50,660 nt of DNA from CAYVUV01 sp964455095 (GCA_964455095.1 CAYVUV010000350.1:1-50660), one strand, 5' to 3'. Positions 12,246-20,642 are shown, counted from the first letter of the stretch. Notes: generated from the letters alone by a model not told the origin. Numbers and translations: made by a program.

Positions 12246-13603
12246 GCGCGGTTCAAACGCAGGGTGCGGAGCCGCGCCTGAAGGTCGCGTTTGCCACGCT
12301 CGGCTGCAAGGTCAATCAGTACGATACGGCGACGATCGAGACGGCGCTGCGCGGCGGGTGCGACGTGGTGCCGTTTGCCCCGGGGGCGGACGTCTACGTC
12401 GTCAACACCTGCACCGTCACCGATCGCGCCGATGCCGAAAGCCGGCAGCTGGCGCGGCGGGCGCGGCGCTTCAACCCGCGCGCGCGCGTGGTCATGACGG
12501 GCTGCTTCGCGCAGACACAGCCCGAGCGCGCCGCGGCGCTGCCGGAGGTCGACTACGTCGTCGGGGTCGGTCGACTGTCCGACGTGCTGCGGGCCGTACG
12601 CGCCGAGATCACTCCGGCGGAGGGGCGCATCTTCGCCGAGAATCTGCGCCGGGCCGAAGCGGTGACCATGTTGGGCGCCGAGGTGTTCAGCGGCCAGACC
12701 CGCGCCTTTCTCAAGGTCCAGGAAGGCTGCGACCTGTTCTGCAGCTTCTGTATCGTCCCGACGGCGCGCGGCCGCAGCCGCAGTGTCGAGCCACGCCGCG
12801 TGCTGGCGGAGATCGAGCGGTTGGCGGCGCGCGGGTTCAAAGAGGTGGTGCTGACCGGCATCCACCTCGGTGGGTACGGCCAGGACCTGCAGCCGGCGCT
12901 CGGGTTGGCCGATCTGGTCGAGATGATCGCCGCGCGGTCGCCGGTGCCGCGCGTGCGCCTGAGCTCGATCGACCCGCCCGAGGTGACGCCGCGGCTACTG
13001 CAGTTGATTGCGCGCAGCGATGTGCTCTGCCCGCACTTGCACATGCCGGTGCAGGCGGGCAGCGACCGCGTGTTGCGGCGCATGCGGCGGCGCTACGACT
13101 GCGCCCTGGTGCGCGACGTATTGGCGGAGATCCACCACGTGTTGCCCGGTGCCGGGTTGGGCACCGACGTCATCGCCGGCTTCCCGGGGGAGAGCGAAGC
13201 CGACGCGGCTGCCGGGCTGGCGCTGCTCGAGGCGGCGCCGTTCACCTACTTTCACGTCTTTCCCTACTCGCGGCGCACCGGTACGACCGCCGCGAAGGCG
13301 AGCGATCACGTGCCGTCGGACCAGATCGCCGCGCGCGCGACCGCGTTGCGGCGGCTGGGCGAGGCGAAGCGCCGGACCTTCGCGGCGGCCGCCGTCGGGA
13401 GCACGCAGCGCGTGTTGGTCGAGAAGACGCGCGACCGCGCCAGCGGGCTCTTAGTCGGCTACGCGCGCAACTACGCGCGCGTGCTGCTCGACGGGCCGGA
13501 GGGGCTGGCGAACACGGAGGTGACCGTGCGCGCGGTGGCGCGGTGGGGTGAGCGCGTGCGCGGTGTGTTGGTGTCGGAGGCGAGCGGCCGTGACGGGCGC
13601 TGA
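12242..13603 (+). CDS. mtaB: tRNA (N6-threonylcarbamoyladenosine(37)-C2)-methylthiotransferase MtaB
   Basis: Radical SAM enzyme converting t6A37 to ms2t6A37. The 453-residue protein has the N-terminal MTTase domain with Cys22, Cys57 and Cys88 for the auxiliary [4Fe-4S] cluster, the radical SAM CxxxCxxC at Cys163/167/170 (GCDLFCSFC) and a C-terminal TRAM-like region. TLGCKVNQYD separates it from MiaB and RimO. It starts within the mnmA stop (ATGA) and its 3' end overlaps rnc by 14 bases. Its substrate is the base made with the help of TsaE, encoded 5 kb upstream. Confidence 0.92.
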   Translation: MSAVQTQGAEPRLKVAFATLGCKVNQYDTATIETALRGGCDVVPFAPGADVYVVNTCTVTDRADAESRQLARRARRFNPRARVVMTGCFAQTQPERAAALPEVDYVVGVGRLSDVLRAVRAEITPAEGRIFAENLRRAEAVTMLGAEVFSGQTRAFLKVQEGCDLFCSFCIVPTARGRSRSVEPRRVLAEIERLAARGFKEVVLTGIHLGGYGQDLQPALGLADLVEMIAARSPVPRVRLSSIDPPEVTPRLLQLIARSDVLCPHLHMPVQAGSDRVLRRMRRRYDCALVRDVLAEIHHVLPGAGLGTDVIAGFPGESEADAAAGLALLEAAPFTYFHVFPYSRRTGTTAAKASDHVPSDQIAARATALRRLGEAKRRTFAAAAVGSTQRVLVEKTRDRASGLLVGYARNYARVLLDGPEGLANTEVTVRAVARWGERVRGVLVSEASGRDGR

Positions 13604-14288
13604 TCTCCTCGCCTTCGAGGAACGCTTCGGTTACGCGTTTCGGCAGCGGGCGCTGCTGGACGCGGCGCTGACGCACGCGTCGGCCATGCCGTCCGGCCCG
13701 GTGCGGTCGGGCGAGCAGCTCGAGTTCCTCGGCGACGCCGTGCTCGATCTCGCCATTGCCGACCTGCTGCTGACCGCCTGTCCGCAGGGCGACGAGGGAC
13801 ATCTATCGAAATGGCGCGCGTTGTTGGTGTGCACCTCGTCGCTGGCCGCCAAGGCGCGCGAGCTCGGCCTCAGCGACGCGCTGCGGCTCGGGCGCGGCGA
13901 GGAGCGCAGCGGGGGGCGCGCCAAGGAGTCGATCCTCGCCGCCGCGTACGAGTCGGTGCTCGGGGCGATCTTTCGTGAGGCCGGCTTCGCGCGCGCGCAG
14001 AGCGTCGTGGCGCGGCACTTCGCGGCCGAGATCGCCGCCGGACCGGAGGGGGGCGCCGCGGACTGGAAGACCGTCCTGCAGGAGTGGACGCAGGCCCGCT
14101 TTCGCACCGTCCCCGAGTATCGCATCGCCGAGGAGCGCGGCCCGGCGCACGCGCGCGAGTTCTCCATCGAAGTGTGGATCATGGGCGAGTGCCAGGCGCG
14201 CGGCGACGGTTCGAGCAAGCGCGAGGCGGAGCAGCAAGCGGCGCGCGCGGCCCTGTTGCGGCTGCAGGTGAACGCCACCGAATCCTGA
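13590..14288 (+). CDS. rnc: Ribonuclease III, with an unusual active-site substitution
   Basis: Cleaves double-stranded RNA in rRNA and mRNA processing. The 232-residue protein has the RNase III domain (signature EQLEFLGDAVLD, holding the equivalents of E. coli Glu38, Glu41 and Asp45) and a C-terminal dsRNA-binding domain from ~residue 152. The second catalytic segment reads ESILAAAYESVLGAI: Glu121 corresponds to E. coli Glu117, but the usual aspartate before it (E. coli Asp114) is Ala118 (codon 13941-13943). I chose the GTG at 13590 because upstream residues are unlike the family; it overlaps mtaB by 14 bases. era, often next to rnc, is 9 kb away. Confidence 0.92.
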   Translation: MTGADLLAFEERFGYAFRQRALLDAALTHASAMPSGPVRSGEQLEFLGDAVLDLAIADLLLTACPQGDEGHLSKWRALLVCTSSLAAKARELGLSDALRLGRGEERSGGRAKESILAAAYESVLGAIFREAGFARAQSVVARHFAAEIAAGPEGGAADWKTVLQEWTQARFRTVPEYRIAEERGPAHAREFSIEVWIMGECQARGDGSSKREAEQQAARAALLRLQVNATES

Positions 14289-14514
14289 GGCGGGGTTGGG
14301 TTGAGAGGAGAGGGAGCGCGCGGCCGCCGTGCATTTCGTCCGCGCACTCCCAGTTCCATTCGACGGGGCCTGCGTGCCCTGTCAAGCTTCTCAGAGAGCA
14401 GCGGCCGTGCCAGGCCGCGACAGCGGCCGATGGGAGCGCGGTCAGAACCAGGGCTCGGCGGGCCGTGTCAGGCCTCGGGCGCAAGCCCCGAAACCGGCAG
14501 GATTGTAGCGAAAG

Positions 14515-14550
14515 CGCGCCGCCGGGGGCGGTTGGAACCCCGGCGGCGCG
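14515..14550 (-). terminator. Strong hairpin after the DUF1329 gene, possibly bidirectional
   Basis: A perfect 13-base stem (CGCGCCGCCGGGG at 14515-14527 against 14538-14550) with a ten-base loop lies twelve bases beyond the DUF1329 stop and 227 bases after rnc, between convergent genes. Only a short T-stretch follows on the minus strand, so it may work with Rho or as an mRNA end stabiliser. Confidence 0.55.
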
Positions 14551-14562
14551 TGAGCAGTCGGT

Positions 14563-15837
14563 CTAGTGGCTGGCTTCGATCATGTGGGCGATGGTGAAGA
14601 ACTCCTCGGTGAGGCCGGTCTTCTCGCCCTGGTTGAAATACCAGCCCTCTTCGCCGGGATACTTCGAGCTGGGCAGCGCGGCGCGGGTGGCGTGGTTGAG
14701 CTGCATGTCGACCATCGTGATGCTGTGCGTGTACGGCATCTCGTCGGGATACTCGATGCCGTAGCCCGGGGCGGCGCGCTTGCGGAAGCCGAACTGGTTG
14801 ATCCACACCTTCCAGAGCTGCCCGGCGCGGTCGTAAATGTCGCTGAAGGCGATGCGGTAGGTTTCCTTGTCGATGTACAGGACGCGCTTGCCGTAGGCGT
14901 ACTGTGCCTGCTTCGGCGTACCTTCGAGCACGTAGACCTGGCGCTTCTCCCAGGTGTCGCAGAAGACGAAGTCGCCGCCGCCGTCGCAGAACTTGACCGG
15001 GAAGGTTTCGGCGTGGAACGAGCCGAGGACCGTCTTCTCGCCGAGGTACTTCCACTCGAACCACGGAATCTGGCCGGCATAGCCGCCGTAGCTGTCGACG
15101 TCGGTGTCCTGACCGAAGAGGGCATCCGAGCGCTGCGCGCTCGACAGACGCCGGACGCGGCGCAGCTGGGGCAGGTAGAGCCAGGTGTCGTCCTGCCGGT
15201 CGGGGTCGAGGTAGCGAATGCCGGTCAGGCCGACGCCCTTCAGGTCGAAGGGCTCGAGGATCGGATGCAGGGACTGCTTGGCGCGCACGGCCTCCGGGTT
15301 CGGCAGCTCGGGCTTGGGGTCGACGTAGAGGCGGGCGGTGTACCAGAGCGTGCGCAGGTGATCGAGGATGAAGTGGCGCTCGACCTCCATCGGCCCGTCC
15401 GACACCGGACCGGTGTCGGCGTCGAAGTTGCGCAGGTCCTGATCGTCCGTCGTGTAGCCCTTGTACTCGTAGTTGAACATGATCTTCAGGGCGATCTGCG
15501 GGTCGTTCGGGTCGAGTTGCGGGAAGGGCAGGCCGGTGACGTGGCCGACGAGCTGGCGGCCGTCATCGGAGAGCTTGGTCTGCCCGGCGTGCTTCTCGGT
15601 CGCCTCGGCGAAGGCCTTGTCCCACTCGATCTTCTTGTACGGCACGATCTTCATCTGCAGCCCGTGCTCGAGGCACCAGATCACGCCGGGCGAGACCAGA
15701 TCCTTGACGAGGTCGGCGTTGGCCTTGGTGACCACGGTGCCCGGCTCGACGTCTGCCACGGCAGCAGTCGAGGCGATGCCGAGCATGAGTGACGCGAGCA
15801 CGCCGTGCCTCCAGACGTGCGGAATACGACCGTTCAT
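14563..15837 (-). CDS. DUF1329 (LolA-like fold) exported protein
   Basis: A 424-residue protein with a signal peptide (residues 1-26, hydrophobic core LASLMLGIAS, probable cut after AVA) and a DUF1329 domain, a family of periplasmic or outer-membrane-associated proteins related to LolA/LolB folds. Typical segments are WLYLPQLRRVRR, FGQDTDVDSYGGY and WEKRQVYVLEG. The start is set by the strong Shine-Dalgarno GGAGGGAG seven bases before the ATG; the frame runs on upstream without family resemblance. A GC hairpin lies in the leader. The molecular role is not known; the family often occurs with RND-type exporters or lipid-related genes, neither seen here. Confidence 0.85.
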   Translation of the reverse strand: MNGRIPHVWRHGVLASLMLGIASTAAVADVEPGTVVTKANADLVKDLVSPGVIWCLEHGLQMKIVPYKKIEWDKAFAEATEKHAGQTKLSDDGRQLVGHVTGLPFPQLDPNDPQIALKIMFNYEYKGYTTDDQDLRNFDADTGPVSDGPMEVERHFILDHLRTLWYTARLYVDPKPELPNPEAVRAKQSLHPILEPFDLKGVGLTGIRYLDPDRQDDTWLYLPQLRRVRRLSSAQRSDALFGQDTDVDSYGGYAGQIPWFEWKYLGEKTVLGSFHAETFPVKFCDGGGDFVFCDTWEKRQVYVLEGTPKQAQYAYGKRVLYIDKETYRIAFSDIYDRAGQLWKVWINQFGFRKRAAPGYGIEYPDEMPYTHSITMVDMQLNHATRAALPSSKYPGEEGWYFNQGEKTGLTEEFFTIAHMIEASH

Positions 15838-15858
15838 TGAACTCCCTCCTCGTCGCAG

Positions 15859-15878
15859 TGCGCCCCGTGCGGGGCGCA
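15859..15878 (-). promoter_or_regulatory. Leader hairpin upstream of the DUF1329 gene
   Basis: TGCGCCCC and GGGGCGCA (15859-15866 and 15871-15878) form a perfect eight-base stem with a GTGC loop, just before the Shine-Dalgarno of the DUF1329 gene on the minus strand. It may affect mRNA stability or translation; no known riboswitch class is recognised. Confidence 0.4.
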
Positions 15879-15976
15879 GACCCTCGATATTTTTGGTGTC
15901 CCTTGACTTGCTACGGCCATTCGCCGACGGCGTCAATAGTCGGCGTGTGTCCTGTGCCGCCGCGCAACGGGCGCGC

Positions 15977-16708
15977 TCACGGCATGACGCGCAACTCGAC
16001 GCGCCGGTTGCGTGCGCGGCCGCTGTCGGTGTCGTTGTCGGCGACGGGCTTCGACTCACCGAAGCCCTCGGTGCGCAGGCGTTCGGGGGCGATGCCGCGG
16101 TTGACGAGATAGCGGAACACGGCTTCGGCGCGGCGTACGGACAGGGCTTGGTTGTAGGCCTCGGTGCCGCGCGCATCGGTATGCCCTCCGACGATGACCA
16201 GCACGTCGCGGTGGTCGGCGAGCAGCGACACGGCTTCGTCGAGGATCGGCCGCGAGTCCTCGCGGATGTCGCTCTTGTCGAAGTCGAAGTTGACGCCGCG
16301 CAGCACGATGCGCTGCTTGACCACCGGCGCCGGCGCTTCGGGCGCCGGGGTGGGCGTCTCGATCGGCGGCGGCGGCGGCGGGAACGTCGGTTCGGGCGTG
16401 GGATCGAGAAAGACGTGACCGAGCAGCCCGCAGAGCACGAAGCCGGCCGGAAATCCGACCACGGCGCCCTTCCACAAATCGTCGTCGTCGCAGGCGCGGT
16501 TGCGGACGCCGTTGACCGTCACGGTGGAGCAGCCCTGGCGCTGGTCCTGAATGGCGATGCCGACGCCGGTCCCGATCGCGCCGCATACCAAGGCGGGGAT
16601 CCACGCGCCGCGGCCCCACGGCTTGCTCCACGAGGGTTTCTGCACGGCGCCGCATCCAGCCTGTGCGAGCATCGCCAGCACGAGCGCTGCGCTGCAGAGC
16701 CGCTTCAT
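15977..16708 (-). CDS. OmpA-family peptidoglycan-associated lipoprotein
   Basis: A 243-residue envelope protein. It begins MKRLCSAALVLAMLAQAGCG, a lipoprotein-like signal with a Cys after AG, although the residue at -3 (Gln) is unusual for a lipobox. A glycine-rich hydrophobic stretch (residues ~30-50 and ~75-95) and a Pro-rich linker (PPPPPPIETPTPAPEAPAP) follow. The C-terminal ~105 residues are an OmpA_C domain (NFDFDKSDI, GHTDARGTEAYNQALSVRRAEAV, GFGESKPVADN) that binds peptidoglycan. The start is set by GGGAGG seven bases upstream; ATG at 16714 is less well spaced. A promoter-like sequence lies at 16776-16805. Confidence 0.87.
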   Translation of the reverse strand: MKRLCSAALVLAMLAQAGCGAVQKPSWSKPWGRGAWIPALVCGAIGTGVGIAIQDQRQGCSTVTVNGVRNRACDDDDLWKGAVVGFPAGFVLCGLLGHVFLDPTPEPTFPPPPPPIETPTPAPEAPAPVVKQRIVLRGVNFDFDKSDIREDSRPILDEAVSLLADHRDVLVIVGGHTDARGTEAYNQALSVRRAEAVFRYLVNRGIAPERLRTEGFGESKPVADNDTDSGRARNRRVELRVMP

Positions 16709-16775
16709 TCGCATGCCTCCCCCCGAATGCAAAAACTGCCCGTATGGCCCCATCGTCCCCCGTTGACGCCGGGTC

Positions 16776-16805
16776 CTTGTATGCTTCTCGGGCCTTTCGC
16801 GTCAA
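16776..16805 (-). promoter_or_regulatory. Candidate sigma-70 promoter for the OmpA-like gene
   Basis: On the minus strand TTGACG (16805-16800), 18-base spacer, TACAAG (16781-16776). The -35 matches five of six consensus bases and the -10 four of six. It ends 68 bases before the OmpA-like start. Confidence 0.45.
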
Positions 16806-16949
16806 GCCCGTACCCGCCGCCATGACGCCGCGCCACGGCGAAGATTTTTCAGTTGGACGCGGTCGCGCGACGGGCGGTTGGGCGCGGGCTTGACCGGCGA
16901 ACCGCTCGGGGGGTAGCTTCACCCGCCAGCCGCCCGCAGGAGGATCTCC

Positions 16950-17420
16950 GTGGCGAAGTTCCCGACCGAGGTAGAGCGTTCCGTGACCGTACGCGTGCCG
17001 TTGAAGCGCGCCTATCAGTACCTGTGGGACGTCGTCGGCTCCTCGGTCTGCATCCCCGGCTTGCAAACGTGTAAGCGGGTCAAAAAGGACACCTACCGAT
17101 TCCTGTTCGAGGAGCGCTCGTCGGGCCCGGTCAGCCTGACCGTGTGCTACACGGCCCGCTACGAGGGGAATGGCAAGGACTGCATCACGTTCGAGAGCTT
17201 GTCGGCGGACGGCGACAATACAGAGGTCAGCGGCCGGATCCAGCTGGAGGCGACCGCACCCGATGCGACCCGGGTCGTGTTGCGCCAGATGGTGGCGCCC
17301 GAGACGCCCATCCCGCGCTTGCTGCAAGGGTTGATCAAATCGTTCGTCGAACAGGAGTCGGCGGATGCCGTGCACTCCTACCTCACGACGGTCAAAAAGC
17401 GTCTGGAAAAAGGGGATTGA
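16950..17420 (+). CDS. SRPBCC-superfamily (START-like) small protein
   Basis: A 156-residue cytoplasmic protein with the helix-grip pattern of polyketide-cyclase/CoxG/START-like proteins: an N-terminal strand (VERSVTVRVPLKRAYQYLWDVV), a central block of strands and a long C-terminal helix (FVEQESADAVHSYLTTVKKRLEK). These bind hydrophobic ligands, but the ligand here cannot be told. GTG start with a perfect AGGAGG six bases upstream. It stands alone, divergent from the OmpA-like gene and just before the promoter of the secreted paralog pair. Confidence 0.68.
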   Translation: MAKFPTEVERSVTVRVPLKRAYQYLWDVVGSSVCIPGLQTCKRVKKDTYRFLFEERSSGPVSLTVCYTARYEGNGKDCITFESLSADGDNTEVSGRIQLEATAPDATRVVLRQMVAPETPIPRLLQGLIKSFVEQESADAVHSYLTTVKKRLEKGD

Positions 17421-17441
17421 TCGAAGGGGCTGCCGGATTTC

Positions 17442-17469
17442 TTGACAAAATTCGGTTTCCGAGTAGAGT
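17442..17469 (+). promoter_or_regulatory. Promoter of the tandem secreted-protein genes
   Basis: A perfect TTGACA -35 (17442-17447), 16-base spacer and TAGAGT -10 (17464-17469, four of six). It starts ~20 bases after the SRPBCC stop and would give a leader of about 120 bases, which holds a CCCCGC-GTA-GCGGGG hairpin at 17566-17580 directly before the Shine-Dalgarno. One of the best sigma-70-type promoters in this window. Confidence 0.6.
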
Positions 17470-17595
17470 CTCGCCGGCGTGAGTGCCGGGGCGGCGCATT
17501 TTTCCAGTTGGCGACGCCTCGGAACGCCCAACATAACGTGGGCGGCTTACTCGCGCGCACATCGGCCCCGCGTAGCGGGGGGAAGGAGAGCAATC

Positions 17596-18813
17596 ATGTT
17601 CAGGCAGCGAGGGCGAATCGGGCTCATGGCGGCGGCATTGGTGGGAGTGCTGGCCAGTGGGGCGGTTGCCGATGTGACGACGGAGCGCAGCGCGTCGATC
17701 CTGGTGTTTCCGAAGGTCATCGCCGACGGGACGCGCGACACGATCATCCAGATCACCAACACCTCCAACTCGATGGTGCACGCGCACTGTTTCTACGTGA
17801 ACGGGGCGTTGACGGATGTGACGCAGCCACAGGGGCCGCTCAATCCGCCGCAGTGGACGGAGATCGACTTCGACATCTGGCTGACCAAGCAGCAGCCGAC
17901 GCACTGGGTGGTGTCGGAAGGCCGTCTGGTGAACGCGGCGGACGACGTCTGCGCCAACTTCCCGGTGCCGAACTTCGAGTGCAACGGAGCGGGCTTCGAT
18001 CCGGGGCGGGTGCCGCCGGTGGTCGAGGACTTCACGGGCGAGCTGAAGTGTGTCGAGGTCGACGCCTCGGGCGCACCGCTGGCCGGCAATCACCTCAAGG
18101 GTGAGGCGACCATTCTGTTCGTCGAGCCGTGCCTCGAGACGGGCTTCTGCCGCGGCGCGACGACAACCAGCTGCAGCGAGAACTCCGACTGCCCGGGTAC
18201 GACAGGCGATGTGGCGAAGTACAACGCGCTGGGCGTCATCGGGCTCGAGACGTTGAACGACGATCCGTTCCTGTGCCTGGGTGGCGAGCCGACGGACGAA
18301 TGCCCGTTGGGTGCCGAGTACAACGCGTGCCCGGACACCTGGATTCTGAACCACGAGGCGTACGGGACCGAAGACCCGGTGCTGGGCGCGGGCTCGCAGG
18401 TGCGGACGAGCATCACGGTGGTGCCGTGCGCGCAGGACTTCGAGACGCAGATCCCGGAGAGCGTCACGATCCAGTTCGAAGTGTACGACGAGTTCGAGTC
18501 GGCCTTCTCGGCGTCGACCACGGTGACGTGCTGGGCCGAGTTGCAGCTGAGCGAGATCTCGAACGTGTTCAACACGCGCGGGCCAGTCGCTGGATTGCAG
18601 CCGGGACCGCTGGACCGCACCTTCGTGCAGACGCGCATGCGGCCGTCGCGCGGGACCGATTCGGGCTTCATGGTGGTGGCAAACGAGCGCCACTTCAACG
18701 GCGATCCGGCGGATCCGGGTACGGACTCGGCGACGGCGGCCGTCAACGTGCACAACGAAGGCGCCCGGCCTGGTCCGGACCTGATCGTCATTCCCAGCGA
18801 GCAGCTTCAATAG
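17596..18813 (+). CDS. Secreted protein of unknown function, paralog 1
   Basis: A 405-residue exported protein with signal peptide (Arg-rich start, then LMAAALVGVLASGAVA, probable cut before DVTTER). I do not recognise the family. It begins with beta-rich sequence (SILVFPKVIADGTRDTIIQI, TNTSNSMVHAHCFYVNG) suggesting an Ig- or jelly-roll-like domain, with cysteines spaced along it and a Cys-rich insert (GFCRGATTTSCSENSDCPGT). Aligning blocks with the next gene (HCFY, GELKC, LKGEAT, DVAKYNALG, VPCAQDF, YDEFES) show they are paralogs. The start is set by GGAAGGAGAG before the ATG at 17596. A strong promoter lies upstream and the pair ends in a strong terminator, so it is probably highly expressed. 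Confidence 0.8.
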   Translation: MFRQRGRIGLMAAALVGVLASGAVADVTTERSASILVFPKVIADGTRDTIIQITNTSNSMVHAHCFYVNGALTDVTQPQGPLNPPQWTEIDFDIWLTKQQPTHWVVSEGRLVNAADDVCANFPVPNFECNGAGFDPGRVPPVVEDFTGELKCVEVDASGAPLAGNHLKGEATILFVEPCLETGFCRGATTTSCSENSDCPGTTGDVAKYNALGVIGLETLNDDPFLCLGGEPTDECPLGAEYNACPDTWILNHEAYGTEDPVLGAGSQVRTSITVVPCAQDFETQIPESVTIQFEVYDEFESAFSASTTVTCWAELQLSEISNVFNTRGPVAGLQPGPLDRTFVQTRMRPSRGTDSGFMVVANERHFNGDPADPGTDSATAAVNVHNEGARPGPDLIVIPSEQLQ

Positions 18814-18847
18814 CCACCCCATTTAGCGAGCGGCGGAGGAGCGAAGC

Positions 18848-19975
18848 ATGCGACAGATGAGATGGGCGAGCGGGGCGGTGGTCACGGCTTTGGCACTCGC
18901 GTGCAGTGGCGTGAGCCCGGCTGCCGGCGAGGTCGCGTCGGATCGGCCGGCAGCGGTCGTGGTGTTTCCGGACATTCTGGTTTTCAACGACAATGAAACG
19001 GTCATCCAGCTGAGCAACACGTCGGCCGACCCGGCGATTGCTCACTGTTTCTACGAGAACGCGAACTCGCACTGCAGCAACACCGGTCAGGTGTGTCTCG
19101 GTGCGACCGACTGCTGCAGTGGGGCGGGTTGCGGGTTGTGTCTCCCCGAGTGGGACGAGGTCGACTTCAAAGTCTACCTGACCCCGCGCCAACCGCTTGG
19201 CTGGCGCGTCCGTGACGGTTTGGTCGACTTTCCGCTCGACGGGGTCAACCGCCGCGGCATCCGCGGCAGCAGCAATGCCGGCAGCCGCATTCCGCCGGTG
19301 CCCGAGCTGCCGTTCGACGGCGCGCTCAAGTGCATTTCGGTCAACGATCGCGGCGAGCCGGTCGACCGCAACGTTCTGAAGGGCGAGGCGACGACGTACA
19401 ACTTCAGACTTGACGAGTCCGACACGACCGATGTGTCAAAGTACAACGCGGTCGGCATCCTCGCGATTCCGGGCGCGGTCAACAGCGACGACGAGCTGGT
19501 CATCGGTGGCGATGAGCCGGAGTACGAGGGCTGTCCGAACATTCTGACCCTCAATCACTTCTTCGATTTCGTCGAGAGCCCGCTCGACGGAGCGACCATC
19601 CAAACCGAGTTGATCATGGTGCCGTGCACCCAAGATCTGCTGCGCCAGATCCCAGGCACGGCCGTCGTGCAGTATTTGGTTTACAACGAGTTCGAGCAGC
19701 GTTTCTCGACCAGCAAGAGCCTGAACTGCAAGCAGAAGGTCTTCCTGAGCGACATCGACACCACGCAGCCTTCGCGCTCGATTTTCAGCGCGGGAGTAGG
19801 TGGGACCCTGACCGGCCACACGCGCCTGACGCCGATCGGCAGCGGCGCGATCGCGGTAGCGCGCGAGTACCACACCCTGCAGTCCCATCCGATGGCGAAC
19901 AGTATCCATACGGCGGACTTCAACGTGCACTTCACAGGCGACCGTTCGGCGCCTGATCTGATCACGTTGCCGTAA
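18848..19975 (+). CDS. Secreted protein of unknown function, paralog 2
   Basis: A 375-residue exported protein, clearly paralogous to the preceding one over most of its length (VVFPDILVFN, LSNTS, AHCFYEN, WDEVDF, GALKCISVNDRGEP, LKGEATTY, DVSKYNAVG, CPNILTLNH, VPCTQDL, VYNEFEQRFS, LSDI). The signal peptide ends near SPAAGEVA. It carries its own Cys-rich insert near residues 75-100 (CSNTGQVCLGATDCCSGAG), placed differently from that of paralog 1. Shine-Dalgarno GGAGGAG is well spaced. Thirty-four bases separate the genes, with no promoter seen between, so they form one transcript closed by the terminator at 20001. Function unknown; likely periplasmic or cell-surface. Confidence 0.8.
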   Translation: MRQMRWASGAVVTALALACSGVSPAAGEVASDRPAAVVVFPDILVFNDNETVIQLSNTSADPAIAHCFYENANSHCSNTGQVCLGATDCCSGAGCGLCLPEWDEVDFKVYLTPRQPLGWRVRDGLVDFPLDGVNRRGIRGSSNAGSRIPPVPELPFDGALKCISVNDRGEPVDRNVLKGEATTYNFRLDESDTTDVSKYNAVGILAIPGAVNSDDELVIGGDEPEYEGCPNILTLNHFFDFVESPLDGATIQTELIMVPCTQDLLRQIPGTAVVQYLVYNEFEQRFSTSKSLNCKQKVFLSDIDTTQPSRSIFSAGVGGTLTGHTRLTPIGSGAIAVAREYHTLQSHPMANSIHTADFNVHFTGDRSAPDLITLP

Positions 19976-20000
19976 CCGCGCGGGCAGAATCGGAACGTGA

Positions 20001-20039
20001 AGGGGCGAGTGGGGCAACCCACCCGCCCCTTTGTTTTTT
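20001..20039 (+). terminator. Rho-independent terminator of the secreted paralog pair
   Basis: AGGGGCGAGTGGG (20001-20013) pairs with 20018-20030 (12 of 13 pairs, GCAA tetraloop) and runs into a T-rich stretch TTTGTTTTTT (20030-20039). It starts 25 bases after the stop of paralog 2. The T-tract abuts the end of the convergent ferritin-like gene. Confidence 0.9.
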
Positions 20040-20530
20040 CAGGGCGCCGGGCGGACCTGGGCGCGCTCTCGGCGCCGGCGCTGCGGCACACCGGGCACGG
20101 TCGCGGCCGGGTGATTGGCCAACGCGGCTTCGAGCCGCTCGCAGACGAGCTTGAAGGCCGGCGGCCCCTGGATCACCAGATCGTCGTACAGATCTTCGAG
20201 CGTGGATTGCTGCAGGGCCGGCGATAGCGCTCGCGCCTCGTCGGCCGTGTGCGCGGCGTGCACGCGCGTCTCGAAGTCGTCGAGCAGGCGGTCGGCTTCG
20301 TCCAGGCGCGCCTGATACTCGGGCAGGAAGGGACCGGCGTCGCCGTCCTGGTCGAGGTTCAGCTGCTCGCGCCGCAGGACGTCGGCATGGGTCTCGTCCT
20401 CGAGCGCGAACTCGCGCCACAGGCGGACGATCTCGCCGGCGTCGGCGAATCGATTGCCGAGTGTGCGGTAGAGCCGAGCCATACGCGCTTCGATGCGGCT
20501 GCAGCGAGTCAGAATCTCAGTCAAGTACAT
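20039..20530 (-). CDS. Ferritin-like (rubrerythrin-type) helical protein
   Basis: A 163-residue, mostly helical protein. The N-terminal half has ferritin-like spacing with acidic residues and LWREFALEDETHADVL (residues ~37-52), reminiscent of the EExxH iron ligands, but the pattern is not exact, so di-iron binding is uncertain. Arg-rich C-terminal tail. Shine-Dalgarno GAGG is seven bases before the ATG. Divergent from the Rrf2/ferredoxin operon, which supports an iron or redox link by position only. Its stop lies in the T-tract of the opposing terminator. Confidence 0.6.
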   Translation of the reverse strand: MYLTEILTRCSRIEARMARLYRTLGNRFADAGEIVRLWREFALEDETHADVLRREQLNLDQDGDAGPFLPEYQARLDEADRLLDDFETRVHAAHTADEARALSPALQQSTLEDLYDDLVIQGPPAFKLVCERLEAALANHPAATVPGVPQRRRRERAQVRPAP

Positions 20531-20612
20531 AACGGAACCTCACTCTGTCGACAGTCAACACGCTGATCCAATTCCAGCCGGTGCGCAAGGTGGGCCGCCG
20601 ACGCGCTTCGCG

Positions 20613-20642
20613 TTGACAGCACGGAGCGGCCGCGACTATACG
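20613..20642 (+). promoter_or_regulatory. Promoter of the Rrf2-ferredoxin operon
   Basis: Perfect TTGACA (20613-20618), 18-base spacer, TATACG (20637-20642; four of six). It lies in the divergent gap and would give a ~110-base leader containing two inverted repeats before the Rrf2 start. Confidence 0.55.

Noticed and set aside
16056..17534. 492-codon minus-strand frame spanning the OmpA and SRPBCC genes
   Set aside because: Out of frame with the clear OmpA_C domain and antisense to the SRPBCC gene; no coherent domain.
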